Source: Bacteroidota bacterium
GTDB taxonomy: Bacteria; Bacteroidota; Bacteroidia; UBA7662
DNA length: 19,500 nucleotides
Direction of reading: 5' to 3'
Assembly: GCA_016868875.1 (NCBI GenBank)
Contig: VGFN01000015.1
Span: forward strand, 1 to 19,500
In this document: piece after piece, positions 7,386-15,839 of the stretch
Numbering within the stretch: the stretch's first letter is position 1
Layout: every line of letters begins with the position of its first letter
Position numbers and translations under genes: made by a program
The notes under the pieces: generated by a model
Told to the model about the DNA's origin: nothing
Seen by the model: the letters and a program-made list of their open reading frames with translations, nothing else
The model's database searches: none

Positions 7386-8702
7386 ATGAAGACCGAAGAT
7401 CTTGCCTATTCGGAAACTGCCGAATCTTCAGATTTCTTCGCGAAAGCGGTGGGCCTGCTGCAGCGTTGGATGGCCCCGCTCATTTTTCTGCCCAATGTAA
7501 TGCCGCTCAAGTTCTTGTTCAATACCGAGATCTTCCCATGGGCTTTCTTGTACGGATCCCGCAGGAATTTGGCGGTGAACAAAAGGTTTTTGGTCTGGGT
7601 TGCCTACCTATTCCTAGGTTTGATGTTGTGGGCGCCCCCTGTCAAAAGTTATTTAGTCCCCCTGAGGGCGATGATGGCTTTGCTCAACGCCTGCCTTTTG
7701 TACTGGTGGACCTTTCGCTGCGAGGATCAAGAACTGCAACGCATCGACAAAGCTTTTCGTTGGGTCTTTGGGCTTACGCTGGGAGTGGGCCTGCTCCAAA
7801 ATTTCTATTTGTTCCCTGCTTTTTTGACAGGTCCCGTGAAGCTTTTTATCGACCGATTTGAGCCGGTACCGTTGGGGGCAGGCCGCGGGGTAACCTCCCT
7901 GTTTGCAGAGCCATCGTATGCGAGCATTGATATGCATTATTTTTTTGCATACTACCTGATGATTAATCGAATATCTCATCAATCGCGCAGGGGGTTGGTA
8001 TTGATTGCAGGACTAATATTGTTTGACATCTTCGTAATCCGTTCCATCACGGGCACCATCATGGTTTCGATTTATTTGATGAGCTTTCTGCGAAGGAAAA
8101 CCTTGCTTCAAGGACTTGGAATTGGCATCGTATTGGTTACAGCAACCTTTTATATTGCCCGAGAAATGAACACTCTTCCTCGATCAGTGGAGGTTGCTTA
8201 TGATTTTGTAGTTAACCAGGAGTACAAGGATCCCTTACCGATCTTATTGGAACAGAGCGGATTTCGTTTTATTAGCATTTGGTCTGCTTACCGTTATGGA
8301 ATCTTGAATCCGCTGGGATCGGGTGTAGGGGGTTGGCCGGATGCGAGCGTAGAAGCCATGGATGCGCTTGGTGTTCCGGCTTCGGCGTTGAGTTTCTTTT
8401 TTGAATTATCGGGAGGTGATTATTATGGGGTAAGGCCGACTTCGTTTGTGGCCGGTTTAATGTTGGAAAGCGGGATTGTTGGGGTAATTCTGTTCCTTTG
8501 GGCTTTTGGGAAGTATTTCACCGACCGTCGTTTGTACAGCGACGCTCATGGGCGCTCCATTGCAGTGCTGTTTTGGTTTAATTTGTTGATGCTAGGCACG
8601 ATCGGTGATCCTATTCCGTTTATAATTTTTGGTTTGTGTTATAAACGGCTTTGTCCGCCAGAATTGAAGGAGCCCAGCGTCGAAGACCTCTCCGCGGTAT
8701 GA
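7386..8702 (+). CDS. Wzy-like O-antigen/capsule polymerase (or ligase-family membrane protein)
   Basis: This 438-residue integral membrane protein has about ten hydrophobic segments, a cytoplasmic N-terminus, and a large hydrophilic loop late in the protein (about residues 270-350). That is the usual layout of the O-antigen polymerase/ligase superfamily. The motif GRGVTSLFAEPSYASIDMHYFFAYY (about residues 162-186) resembles the Arg/Glu-Pro-Ser block often seen in these proteins. Polymerases of this type join lipid-linked repeat units at the periplasmic face of the inner membrane. Neighbouring glycosyltransferases and a Wzz gene support polymerase over ligase. It starts 2 bases after the previous gene and its TGA overlaps the next ATG (8699-8702). 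Sequence conservation in this family is too low to be certain of the reaction. Confidence 0.72.
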   Translation: MKTEDLAYSETAESSDFFAKAVGLLQRWMAPLIFLPNVMPLKFLFNTEIFPWAFLYGSRRNLAVNKRFLVWVAYLFLGLMLWAPPVKSYLVPLRAMMALLNACLLYWWTFRCEDQELQRIDKAFRWVFGLTLGVGLLQNFYLFPAFLTGPVKLFIDRFEPVPLGAGRGVTSLFAEPSYASIDMHYFFAYYLMINRISHQSRRGLVLIAGLILFDIFVIRSITGTIMVSIYLMSFLRRKTLLQGLGIGIVLVTATFYIAREMNTLPRSVEVAYDFVVNQEYKDPLPILLEQSGFRFISIWSAYRYGILNPLGSGVGGWPDASVEAMDALGVPASALSFFFELSGGDYYGVRPTSFVAGLMLESGIVGVILFLWAFGKYFTDRRLYSDAHGRSIAVLFWFNLLMLGTIGDPIPFIIFGLCYKRLCPPELKEPSVEDLSAV

Positions 8703-9535
8703 ACCCTTTGATCAGTATTGTGATGCCGGTTTATGATACCGGGGCGTATTTGGGGGAGGCCCTGCAGGGGATCCTGCAACAGGATTATCCGACTTGGGAA
8801 TTGCTGATCATCTTGGACGGTGGCCCCGAAGCAGAACAGGCCGCTTGGTGGCAATCCTCCTTCCCGGATTCACGGATCCGTTGGCTGATTAGCTCACGAA
8901 ACCGGGGCCTGACCCGTTCGCGTAATCTAGGCATACGTTGCGCCAAAGGTCCCTGGTTAGCCTTCTGTGATTCGGACGATGTATGGCGTCCTGATAAGTT
9001 GTCGGCTCAATGGAAGGAGGCCCAGCGTGGGGGGTACAATGTGTTGGGAACAGGTTTTGCTTTTATGCGTCAGCTTTCAACGGCAGACCCGGACAACGCC
9101 GGTCGCTATTTGTTAAAAAGAGCGATCTTGCCCTCCACCTTGAATTATGCTACACTACGGGCGACCAATGCCCTTCCCATGAGTTCAGCGATGTACCATG
9201 CCGAAGGTCTGGGCAAGTACTATTTTCAGAATGCGGGCAGCCCCGATTTGATTCACGAGGACTATGCCTATTGGTTGAACTTATTTGCAAATCCTAAGGT
9301 CAAATCCACGCTCTTGCACCTACCCCTGCTTGGAATTCGCCTGCGTTCTCAATCACGTTCCTCCAACAAGCCCAAAGCCATGCGTGCTCATGCGGCTATT
9401 CTTGGTGAACATCTGGGGCCAGGGCTGTGGAGTCGCCTACGCGTCTTGGCTTATTTGATGCAGTATAGTTACTGGGCAATTCGTAAACGTTCCGGCCCGT
9501 GGCGTCCTTCCCATGAATTTGATTGGCATCGATGA
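8699..9535 (+). CDS. GT2 family glycosyltransferase (GT-A fold)
   Basis: This 278-residue protein opens directly with the family signature MNPLISIVMPVYDTGAYLGEAL, followed by ILQQDYPTWELLIILDGG, SRNRGLTRSRNLGIRCAKGPWLAFCDSDDVW and DKL. Asp91, Asp93 and Asp94 of DSDDVW form the DxD-type site that binds the metal and nucleotide sugar. A conserved acidic HEDYAYWLN block (about residues 186-194) matches the usual position of the catalytic base. It would add a sugar to the lipid-linked repeat unit at the cytoplasmic face of the inner membrane. The ATG at 8699 is chosen because the fold starts there and it overlaps the upstream stop by ATGA; an in-frame ATG at 8651 would add 16 unrelated residues encoded inside the polymerase gene. 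The C-terminus is basic (LRSQSRSSNKPKAMR). Donor and acceptor are unknown. Confidence 0.92.
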   Translation: MNPLISIVMPVYDTGAYLGEALQGILQQDYPTWELLIILDGGPEAEQAAWWQSSFPDSRIRWLISSRNRGLTRSRNLGIRCAKGPWLAFCDSDDVWRPDKLSAQWKEAQRGGYNVLGTGFAFMRQLSTADPDNAGRYLLKRAILPSTLNYATLRATNALPMSSAMYHAEGLGKYYFQNAGSPDLIHEDYAYWLNLFANPKVKSTLLHLPLLGIRLRSQSRSSNKPKAMRAHAAILGEHLGPGLWSRLRVLAYLMQYSYWAIRKRSGPWRPSHEFDWHR

Positions 9536-10365
9536 ACAAGGGGGATTTGATCAACATCATCATCGCCTATTACCCTGAACGAGAAGCGCTTTCGGGATGG
9601 GCCCTGGCGGCGCAACAAGGGGCGCCTCTTCGGATATGGGATAACACGCCAGGTGGATGCCGATTCAAGGATGAATTTCCCATCTTAGTATTCCAAGGCA
9701 AAGGGGTGAACCTGGGGGTGGGACCCGCCCTACGCCTATTATTGAATGATCTGCTCGAAGAAGGCCTTTGGGACAAAGCCTTGTATTGGGATCAAGATGC
9801 GCAGTGGACTTACGCGACCTACCAATGGGCCCTCGTCTTGCACCGAAAATTCGATAACGATTTGAGTGCAAATAACAAAATGCTGCTTAGTCTGCAAGCC
9901 GGAGCTGACGGGGAGACTTTTCCTCCAGGGCTTGTCCCAACTCGCCTCATGATGAACAACGGCATGGTATTTCCGGTAGGTCAGGGTGCGTCCTTGCTAA
10001 GTTCTTTCACGCCTTACTTTATGGAATGCACAGACTACCAAATATGTTACAGGGCCAGCCTCCAAAACTGGACCTTGGTGACGGCTTATGGTTGTCCCGA
10101 ATTGAAGCATGATCCTACCCAGCCCAGCTTGGTTTGGTCCAACGGATCCAAAACCTATCGCCAAAGGATCTACCCTAAGGGTAGGAGTCCACAATTTCTC
10201 CTAAATTTGGCCGCATTGGCCTTGAATGCCCTAACTCGTCGAAATCTCCCATATTTGAGGATATTTTTGAGAAATATTCTAACCCACATCGCCTACAGAA
10301 CCTGGTTTAATGCTCTATGGCACCTTCGACCCTCAGGTCGCCGAACCCCAAACACGGAATTATGA
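9532..10365 (+). CDS. Glycosyltransferase, rhamnosyltransferase-like (WbbL/RfbF type GT2)
   Basis: This 277-residue protein follows the pattern of WbbL/RfbF-type transferases in divergent form: LINIIIAYYPE at the N-terminus, then RIWDNTPGG in place of the usual IVDN, then GKGVNLGVGPALRLLLND matching the NxG(I)xxALN block. DQD at 87-89 (ALYWDQDAQW) takes the place of the DQDS motif, and MMNNGMVFPVGQ through SFTPYFMECTDYQICYRAS takes the place of the G-F-DE-LFID-D-EWCLR region. Members add rhamnose or related sugars to lipid-linked glycans. The C-terminal 60 residues are basic and hydrophobic, suggesting association with the inner membrane. The ATG at 9532 overlaps the upstream stop by ATGA; the in-frame ATG at 9523 adds only three residues. 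Both ends are coupled to neighbours, as its TGA overlaps the Wzz start. The sugar is not certain. Confidence 0.8.
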   Translation: MNKGDLINIIIAYYPEREALSGWALAAQQGAPLRIWDNTPGGCRFKDEFPILVFQGKGVNLGVGPALRLLLNDLLEEGLWDKALYWDQDAQWTYATYQWALVLHRKFDNDLSANNKMLLSLQAGADGETFPPGLVPTRLMMNNGMVFPVGQGASLLSSFTPYFMECTDYQICYRASLQNWTLVTAYGCPELKHDPTQPSLVWSNGSKTYRQRIYPKGRSPQFLLNLAALALNALTRRNLPYLRIFLRNILTHIAYRTWFNALWHLRPSGRRTPNTEL

Positions 10366-11429
10366 CAAATACCGATAGTAACATGTCCCAAGTCAACGAC
10401 GAGATCCGAATGGACACTTTGGGTCAATGGTTTCGATACGCGTTGGTGTTTATATTCCGAAATCTGTTATGGGTCTTTTTAGGGGTGATGCTGGGTGCAG
10501 GGATTGGTTGGATTGTTTCGATGGCATGGCCTAACCGCGACTATGTTGCGAGCTATATTATTTCGGCCGAAGAGAAAAATTCATCGGCCTGGGAGAATTT
10601 GCTCGCTCAGTTTGGTATGGATGTCAGCGGGAACAATCCTGCCAATGTTTTTCAAGGTGAAAGTTTGGTCAAGCTTTTCTCAACCCGTAATTTAATCGAG
10701 AAGGCCTTGGTCACACCGACTCAATTGCCTTCGGGGGATACCGTTTATTTGGGCGATTATTTCTTCGTCCGCTCCAAGGCCAACCTTTTAAAGGAATTCG
10801 AAGGATTCCGTTTCGCCAAAGGTGATTCAGGGATCCTAAGAGGTTACAGCGCCTTGCAGGATAGCGCGTTATGGCTAACCTACCGCTATGTGCTGAAGGA
10901 TGTGGTTGATGCATCGAGGCCAGACAAGAAATTAACCTTCATCCAGGTATCATGCCATGATCGCAACGATACCATGGCCATGGTGATGGCAGGTAAATTA
11001 ATTCAAACTGTTTCGTCTTTCTATACCGATAATCTCACCTACAAAGCCCGCAAGAATCTGGACGTCCTGCAGGAGGAACTTGATTCGGTCAAAAGGGAAT
11101 TAAACAAAAACATGTATCAATCCTCCATGCTCAACGATGAGGATGTCAACGCTACACGTCAGGTTTTGCGGGTGGATCAAAATCGCAAGCTCATCGATTT
11201 GCAAATTTCAATGACCTTGTTTGGAGAATTGACCAAGAATATTCAATTGGCAGAAATTTCTCTTCGCAAGGAAACCCCTTTGATCCAAATCATCGATTCT
11301 CCTCGTCTGCCCTTGGAGCATGTTGGATTAAATCCCCGATGGTACTGGGCTATAGGAGCTGGCATAGGCGGTATGTTGGTCATGCTCTTCATGATGTACC
11401 GCAGAAAGGACAGCATCAATGTGCACTAA
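10362..11429 (+). CDS. Wzz-type polysaccharide chain-length regulator
   Basis: This 355-residue protein has the two-membrane-helix layout of the Wzz family. TM1 is at about 26-54 (FRYALVFIFRNLLWVFLGVM), followed by a periplasmic region of about 270 residues with charged, coiled-coil-like helices (KARKNLDVLQEELDSVKRELNKN). A Pro-rich IDSPRLPLEHVGLNPR leads into TM2 at about 327-346, and a short basic tail closes the protein. There is no Walker ATPase or Tyr-rich tail, so it is the Wzz form, not a Wzc-type kinase fusion. It sets the length of polymer made by Wzy, which fits the Wzy-like gene three places upstream. The ATG at 10362 overlaps the previous stop by ATGA; the earlier in-frame ATG at 10317 lies inside the preceding gene. 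Its 3' end overlaps the convergent polA end by 14 bases. Confidence 0.88.
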   Translation: MTNTDSNMSQVNDEIRMDTLGQWFRYALVFIFRNLLWVFLGVMLGAGIGWIVSMAWPNRDYVASYIISAEEKNSSAWENLLAQFGMDVSGNNPANVFQGESLVKLFSTRNLIEKALVTPTQLPSGDTVYLGDYFFVRSKANLLKEFEGFRFAKGDSGILRGYSALQDSALWLTYRYVLKDVVDASRPDKKLTFIQVSCHDRNDTMAMVMAGKLIQTVSSFYTDNLTYKARKNLDVLQEELDSVKRELNKNMYQSSMLNDEDVNATRQVLRVDQNRKLIDLQISMTLFGELTKNIQLAEISLRKETPLIQIIDSPRLPLEHVGLNPRWYWAIGAGIGGMLVMLFMMYRRKDSINVH

Positions 11430-14301
11430 GCCAATCGGGACCGCGTCCTAAGTCCACCACCAAGGGGACGAGGAGCTGGGCGGCGCCGGTCATTTCGCGG
11501 CGGACCAAATCGGCGAGGACGGCTTCTTCGCCGGGGGTCTGGTCCAGCACCAATTCATCGTGAACCTGTAACAACAATTTGGATCGAAGGCCTTGGTCAC
11601 GCAGGCCTTGGTCCAATCGGATCATCGCCACCTTGATGAGATCGGCGGCCGAACCTTGAATCGGCGCATTGATCGCGTTGCGTTCCGCAAAGGCCCGAAC
11701 GGCCGCGTTGTTGGATTGCAAATCCCGCAGGTAACGACGCCGACCCATGAGGGTCTCGGCATAGCCTTTGGAACGGGCTTCCGCAACACATTCCTGCATA
11801 TAGGCCTGGACGCCGGGGTATATCCCAAAGTACTGTTTGATCAGGTCGGCGGCCTCGCCCCGACCCACCCCCAGTCGCTGGCTCAAACCAAAGGCTGATA
11901 TCCCGTAGATGATCCCAAAATTGACCATTTTGGCTTTGCGGCGCATTTCGGGGGTTACCCGATCAGGGGGGATGCGGTACACCCTGGCAGCGGTCGCGGC
12001 ATGAATATCCAAACCCGACCCAAAATCCTCCAGCATTTGGGGATCGCGGCTCATATGGGCCATCAGGCGCAATTCGATCTGGGAATAATCCGCCGATAAC
12101 AATACCCAACCTTCCTCTTCCCTGGCCACAAAGGCTTTGCGAATTTCACGGCCTTTGGGGGTTCGGATGGGGATGTTTTGGAGATTGGGGTTTTGGCTGC
12201 TGAGGCGACCGGTGGCCGTCACATGTTGATGGTACGAGGTATGAATCCGTCCGCTCCAGGGCCGAATCAATTCGGGCAGGGCTTCGGCGTAGGTGGAGCG
12301 TAGTTTGAGGGCTTCGCGGTATTCCAGGACTTGGGCCACGATGGGGGATTGAAATTCCAAAGCGCTGAGTACTTCTTCGTCGGTTTTGTATTGACCGGTT
12401 TTGGTTTTTTTGGCTTTGGGATCCAGGCGGAGTTTCTCGAAGAGAATTTCGCCGAGTTGCTTGGGAGAAGCAATGTTAAAGGGCTGACCAGCGAGTTGAT
12501 GGATGGATTTTTCGAGGCGTTGAAGGTCGCCTTCCAGCGAAGCCGAAAATTCACGCAGGACTTTCGTATCCAATCGGATGCCTTCCCGTTCCATGGCGGC
12601 TAGCACCGGTACCAACCGGCATTCTACATTCACAAACAAATCTTTTTGCCCTAATTTTTCGAGTTCGGGCTCCAAAACCGCATACAACAAGCGGGTGATA
12701 TCGGCGTCTTCAGCAGCGTAAACAGCCAGCACCTCGTTGGGAACATCGCGCATGCTTTTTTGAGGCGTTTTGTTACCCTTGCTTTCTTTGATCCCGATTA
12801 ATTCCTCGATAGGGATGGGTCGGTAATGCAGGTATTGTTCAGATAATATATCCAAACCGTGTTTGCCATCCGGGTCTAGCAAATAATGCGCCATCATGGT
12901 GTCCCGTAGGGAACATTGTGGGTACAGCCCGTAACCGGCCAGGACCTGAAGGTCAAATTTGAGGTTGTGTCCGATCAGCGTCCGAGACCGGTCGCAGAGT
13001 AAGGGCCTTAAAAGTTCCAGCCATTCTTGGCAGGCGGTTCGTTCATCGGGGAGCCGGACAAAGACCGCGCGGTGGTCTTCCCAGGCCACCGAGAATCCGA
13101 CCATACCGGCTTCGAGGGGGTCCAATCCATCGGTTTCGGTATCCAAAGCCCAGGTTTTTTGGCTTTCCAGGGTCGAGAGCAGTTGTCGGTATTCGGTTTC
13201 GGTTTGGATCAGGGTGTAGGTTTTGCCCCCGTCGGCGTAGGTGTGGACCGCATGGGCGGTAGGTGTCGCCCCAAAGAGGTCGGGGCTTATCGCTGTCCGC
13301 GTGTTTATCGCTTCCCCTGTGGAGGCGACAGAACTTGGGTCGCTGGGAGTCGAGGCGCTGGGAGAGACCGCCACCGTGGTGTGGGATTCGAATCCCGGGG
13401 GGACAAAGGCGGTGGGGTTGTCCAAGACACGGCGGGTCAAGGTTCGGAATTCCATTTCCTCAAAGAGTTTGGTGAGCGCTTCCCGGTTGTAGGGTTCCCA
13501 TAACAAATGATCGGGTTCAAAGGCAATCGGTACCGCGGTATCAATCGTCGCTAATCGCCGGCTTAACAACGCTTGATCACGAAAGCCTTCGAGGTTATCG
13601 CGGAGCTTGCCTTTGAGTTCCGATGTTCGTAACAACAATTCATCCATGGAGCCGTATTCGGCGATGAGTTTTTTGGCGGTTTTTTCGCCGACGCCCGGAA
13701 CCCCTGGAATGTTATCGGAGGCATCCCCCCAAAGTCCCAATATATCAATGACTTGGGAAGGTCTTTGGATTTCCCATTTGGCGCAGATTTCGTCCACCCC
13801 CAGGATTTCGATGCCTTGCCCCGAACGAGCGGGTTTGTAGATATGCACAAAGGGTCGGACTAATTGCCCAAAGTCTTTGTCGGGACTGACCATGAACACC
13901 TCAAAGCCGGCATCCGCTCCCTGATGGGCCAGGGTTCCAATGATATCATCGGCCTCAAAGCCCGGTAATCGTAAAATCGGAATCCGAAATGCTTCGATCA
14001 GCCGGTCGATGTAGGGCAGGGAGGCGGCTAGGTCTTCGGGCATAGCATCGCGTTGGGCTTTGTAGGCTTCGAACTCGAGGTGCCGAAAGGTGGGTTCGGC
14101 CGTATCAAAGGCCACGCCGATATGGTGGGGGCGTTCCTTTTGTAGCAAATCCAGAAGCGCCAAAGCAAAGCCAAAGGCAGCGCTGGTGTTGAGGCCCTTG
14201 GAATTGTAGCGGGGGTTTTGGGCAAAGGCAAAGTAGGCCCGAAAAATGAGGGCCATGGCATCGAGCAAAAAAAGCCGGGGACGCGGATTCGGATGGGTCA
14301 T
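11416..14301 (-). CDS. polA: DNA polymerase I, complete three-domain enzyme
   Basis: This 961-residue enzyme fills gaps and removes primers in replication and repair. The 5' nuclease domain (about 1-295) starts RLFLLDAMALIFRAYFAF and includes the helix-hairpin-helix-like DNIPGVPGVGEKTAKKLI. A Ser/Thr/Ala-rich linker (about 297-360) follows. The proofreading domain keeps all three exonuclease motifs: DTETDGLDP near 387, GHNLKFDL near 443 and YAAEDADIT near 527, so 3'-5' activity should be present, unlike in Taq polymerase. The polymerase domain has motif A (SADYSQIELRLMAHM, near 736), motif B (RRKAKMVNFGIIYG, near 786) and motif C (QVHDELVLD, near 912). The frame is open upstream to an ATG at 14895, but that region lies inside fumC; the ATG at 14301 starts just before the conserved N-terminus. 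It diverges from fumC and converges with the Wzz gene. Confidence 0.97.
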   Translation of the reverse strand: MTHPNPRPRLFLLDAMALIFRAYFAFAQNPRYNSKGLNTSAAFGFALALLDLLQKERPHHIGVAFDTAEPTFRHLEFEAYKAQRDAMPEDLAASLPYIDRLIEAFRIPILRLPGFEADDIIGTLAHQGADAGFEVFMVSPDKDFGQLVRPFVHIYKPARSGQGIEILGVDEICAKWEIQRPSQVIDILGLWGDASDNIPGVPGVGEKTAKKLIAEYGSMDELLLRTSELKGKLRDNLEGFRDQALLSRRLATIDTAVPIAFEPDHLLWEPYNREALTKLFEEMEFRTLTRRVLDNPTAFVPPGFESHTTVAVSPSASTPSDPSSVASTGEAINTRTAISPDLFGATPTAHAVHTYADGGKTYTLIQTETEYRQLLSTLESQKTWALDTETDGLDPLEAGMVGFSVAWEDHRAVFVRLPDERTACQEWLELLRPLLCDRSRTLIGHNLKFDLQVLAGYGLYPQCSLRDTMMAHYLLDPDGKHGLDILSEQYLHYRPIPIEELIGIKESKGNKTPQKSMRDVPNEVLAVYAAEDADITRLLYAVLEPELEKLGQKDLFVNVECRLVPVLAAMEREGIRLDTKVLREFSASLEGDLQRLEKSIHQLAGQPFNIASPKQLGEILFEKLRLDPKAKKTKTGQYKTDEEVLSALEFQSPIVAQVLEYREALKLRSTYAEALPELIRPWSGRIHTSYHQHVTATGRLSSQNPNLQNIPIRTPKGREIRKAFVAREEEGWVLLSADYSQIELRLMAHMSRDPQMLEDFGSGLDIHAATAARVYRIPPDRVTPEMRRKAKMVNFGIIYGISAFGLSQRLGVGRGEAADLIKQYFGIYPGVQAYMQECVAEARSKGYAETLMGRRRYLRDLQSNNAAVRAFAERNAINAPIQGSAADLIKVAMIRLDQGLRDQGLRSKLLLQVHDELVLDQTPGEEAVLADLVRREMTGAAQLLVPLVVDLGRGPDWLSAH

Positions 14302-14304
14302 GGC

Positions 14305-14337
14305 TTTAAAAGTACGGAGGGGGAAGGCATAACTTTG
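14305..14337 (+). promoter_or_regulatory. Probable fumC promoter with Bacteroidota-type boxes
   Basis: The 42-base gap between polA and fumC holds TAACTTTG at 14330-14337, an exact match to the Bacteroidota -7 box TAnnTTTG. TTTA at 14305-14308 lies 21 bases upstream in the position of the -33 TTTG box (three of four bases). The box ends only 6 bases before the fumC ATG, so a start at the expected distance would give a leaderless or nearly leaderless mRNA. The purine-rich GGAGGGGGAAGG (14316-14327) would then lie inside the promoter and not act as a ribosome site. Confidence 0.45.
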
Positions 14338-14343
14338 GGGGTT

Positions 14344-15750
14344 ATGAACGATACCAACCCTACTCCCGGCTTTCGCATCGAAAAAGACACTATGGGCCAA
14401 GTCCAGGTCCCGGCGGACCGTTATTGGGGCGCCCAGACGGAGCGCTCTCGCAATAATTTCAAAATTGGTCCCGAGGCCAGCATGCCGCTGGAAATCATCC
14501 ACGCCTTTGGGATTCTCAAAAAGGCGGCCGCCTACGCCAATCACGAATTGGGGGTTTTGGAGGCTGACAAGCGGGATGCCATTGCCGAAGTCTGCGATGA
14601 AATCATCGCGGGGGTTTTGGATAGCGAATTTCCTTTGGTGATTTGGCAAACCGGGAGCGGGACTCAGTCTAACATGAACGTGAACGAGGTGATTGCGTAC
14701 CGGGCTCATGTACGCCGCGGCGGTCTTTTGACGGATTCGGCTAAATTTCTGCACCCCAACGATGACGTGAACCGCTCGCAGAGTTCCAACGACACCTTTC
14801 CAACAGCCATGCACATCGCGGTTTACACGGCGGTGGCGGACCGTACCCTGCCGGCCATCGATGCGCTTCGTAACACATTGAATAACAAGTCCCAAGAATT
14901 TGCTTCCTTAATCAAAACAGGGCGGACGCATTTTATGGATGCCACGCCGCTGAGCCTGGGACAGGAATTTTCGGCCTATGTGCAGCAATTGGACAACGGA
15001 AAGCGGGCCTTGACGAACGCCTTGGAGATGGTGGCGGAGTTGGCCTTGGGGGGAACGGCGGTAGGGACGGGCCTGAATGCGCCCAAGAATTACGACCAAA
15101 TCGCGGCTTCGTATATCGCTCGTTTTGCGGGCAAGCCTTTTCGGACAGCGCCCAACAAATTTGAAGCGCTGGCGGCCCACGATGCCTTGGTCGAAATGTC
15201 TGGGGCGCTTCGCCGCGTTGCGGTTTCATTGATGAAAATCGGGAACGATATCCGCATGCTTTCGTCGGGACCCCGTTGCGGGATTGGTGAAATTGTCATT
15301 CCCGATAACGAGCCGGGTTCGTCCATCATGCCGGGAAAAGTCAACCCCACCCAACCCGAGGCTTTGACCATGGTGGCCGCCCAAGTAATGGGGAACGATG
15401 TGGCGGTGGGAATCGGAGGATCCAACGGACATTTTCAATTGAATGTTTTCAAACCGATGATGGCTGCCAATGTGTTACAATCCGCTCGCCTTATCGCCGA
15501 TGCCTGCCATTCGTTCCGCACCCATTGCGCGGAGGGTATCCGTCCTAACACCGAAGGCCTGACCAAACACCTCAATAATTCGTTGATGTTGGTGACCGCC
15601 CTTAACCCGCATATTGGTTACGACAAGGCCGCTTCTATCGCCAAAACCGCTCACCGCGAAGGCCTTACCCTTAAAGCCGCTGCCCTCCAACTCGGCTACC
15701 TCACCGAGGAGGAATTTGACCGCTGGGTCGATCCATCGCGGATGGTTTAG
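14344..15750 (+). CDS. fumC: Class II fumarate hydratase
   Basis: This 468-residue enzyme interconverts fumarate and L-malate in the TCA cycle; its length matches E. coli FumC (467). The N-terminus FRIEKDTMGQVQVPADRYWGAQTERS is diagnostic. Further active-site blocks are TGSGTQSNMNVNEVIAYRA, PNDDVNRSQSSNDTFPTAMH, the GTAVGTGLNAP region, and the superfamily signature GSSIMPGKVNPTQPEAL (Ser of GSS as the catalytic residue). The long form of the frame from an ATG at 14218 would overlap the start of polA and add unrelated residues, so the ATG at 14344 is preferred; a TTG at 14335 is an alternative with better spacing to the purine-rich stretch upstream. It stands apart from the polysaccharide genes in function and diverges from polA. 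Confidence 0.97.
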   Translation: MNDTNPTPGFRIEKDTMGQVQVPADRYWGAQTERSRNNFKIGPEASMPLEIIHAFGILKKAAAYANHELGVLEADKRDAIAEVCDEIIAGVLDSEFPLVIWQTGSGTQSNMNVNEVIAYRAHVRRGGLLTDSAKFLHPNDDVNRSQSSNDTFPTAMHIAVYTAVADRTLPAIDALRNTLNNKSQEFASLIKTGRTHFMDATPLSLGQEFSAYVQQLDNGKRALTNALEMVAELALGGTAVGTGLNAPKNYDQIAASYIARFAGKPFRTAPNKFEALAAHDALVEMSGALRRVAVSLMKIGNDIRMLSSGPRCGIGEIVIPDNEPGSSIMPGKVNPTQPEALTMVAAQVMGNDVAVGIGGSNGHFQLNVFKPMMAANVLQSARLIADACHSFRTHCAEGIRPNTEGLTKHLNNSLMLVTALNPHIGYDKAASIAKTAHREGLTLKAAALQLGYLTEEEFDRWVDPSRMV

Positions 15751-15774
15751 GCTATTCAGCCATTTTTTCAAATA

Positions 15775-15786
15775 TTCCAATTGGAA
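15775..15786. repeat. Perfect 12-base palindrome in the fumC-DUF2442 gap
   Basis: TTCCAATTGGAA is a perfect palindrome in the 89-base gap between fumC and the DUF2442-like gene. It has no spacer, so it is unlikely to work as an RNA terminator. It could be a binding site for a dimeric regulator of the downstream genes, or a chance occurrence. Confidence 0.25.
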
Positions 15787-15839
15787 GGCCGTTTCAAAAA
15801 CTTAAAAGAAGGGAAATCGCAACGTCCAATCAATTTAAG

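Noticed and set aside
10170..10184. Strong inverted repeat CTACCC-TAA-GGGTAG
   Set aside because: It lies well inside the rhamnosyltransferase-like gene, with no T-run after it; probably chance.
13300..13420. Low-complexity Ser/Thr/Ala-rich stretch in polA that looked like an insertion
   Set aside because: It falls at the normal variable linker between the 5' nuclease and proofreading domains, so it is ordinary.
13027..13503. Long + strand open frames over polA, Gly- and Arg-rich
   Set aside because: They are shadows of the polA reading frame on the opposite strand, with no start context or family resemblance.
15751..15839. Possible DUF4160 partner gene upstream of the DUF2442-like gene
   Set aside because: The gap is only 89 bases and its translation shows no DUF4160-like pattern.
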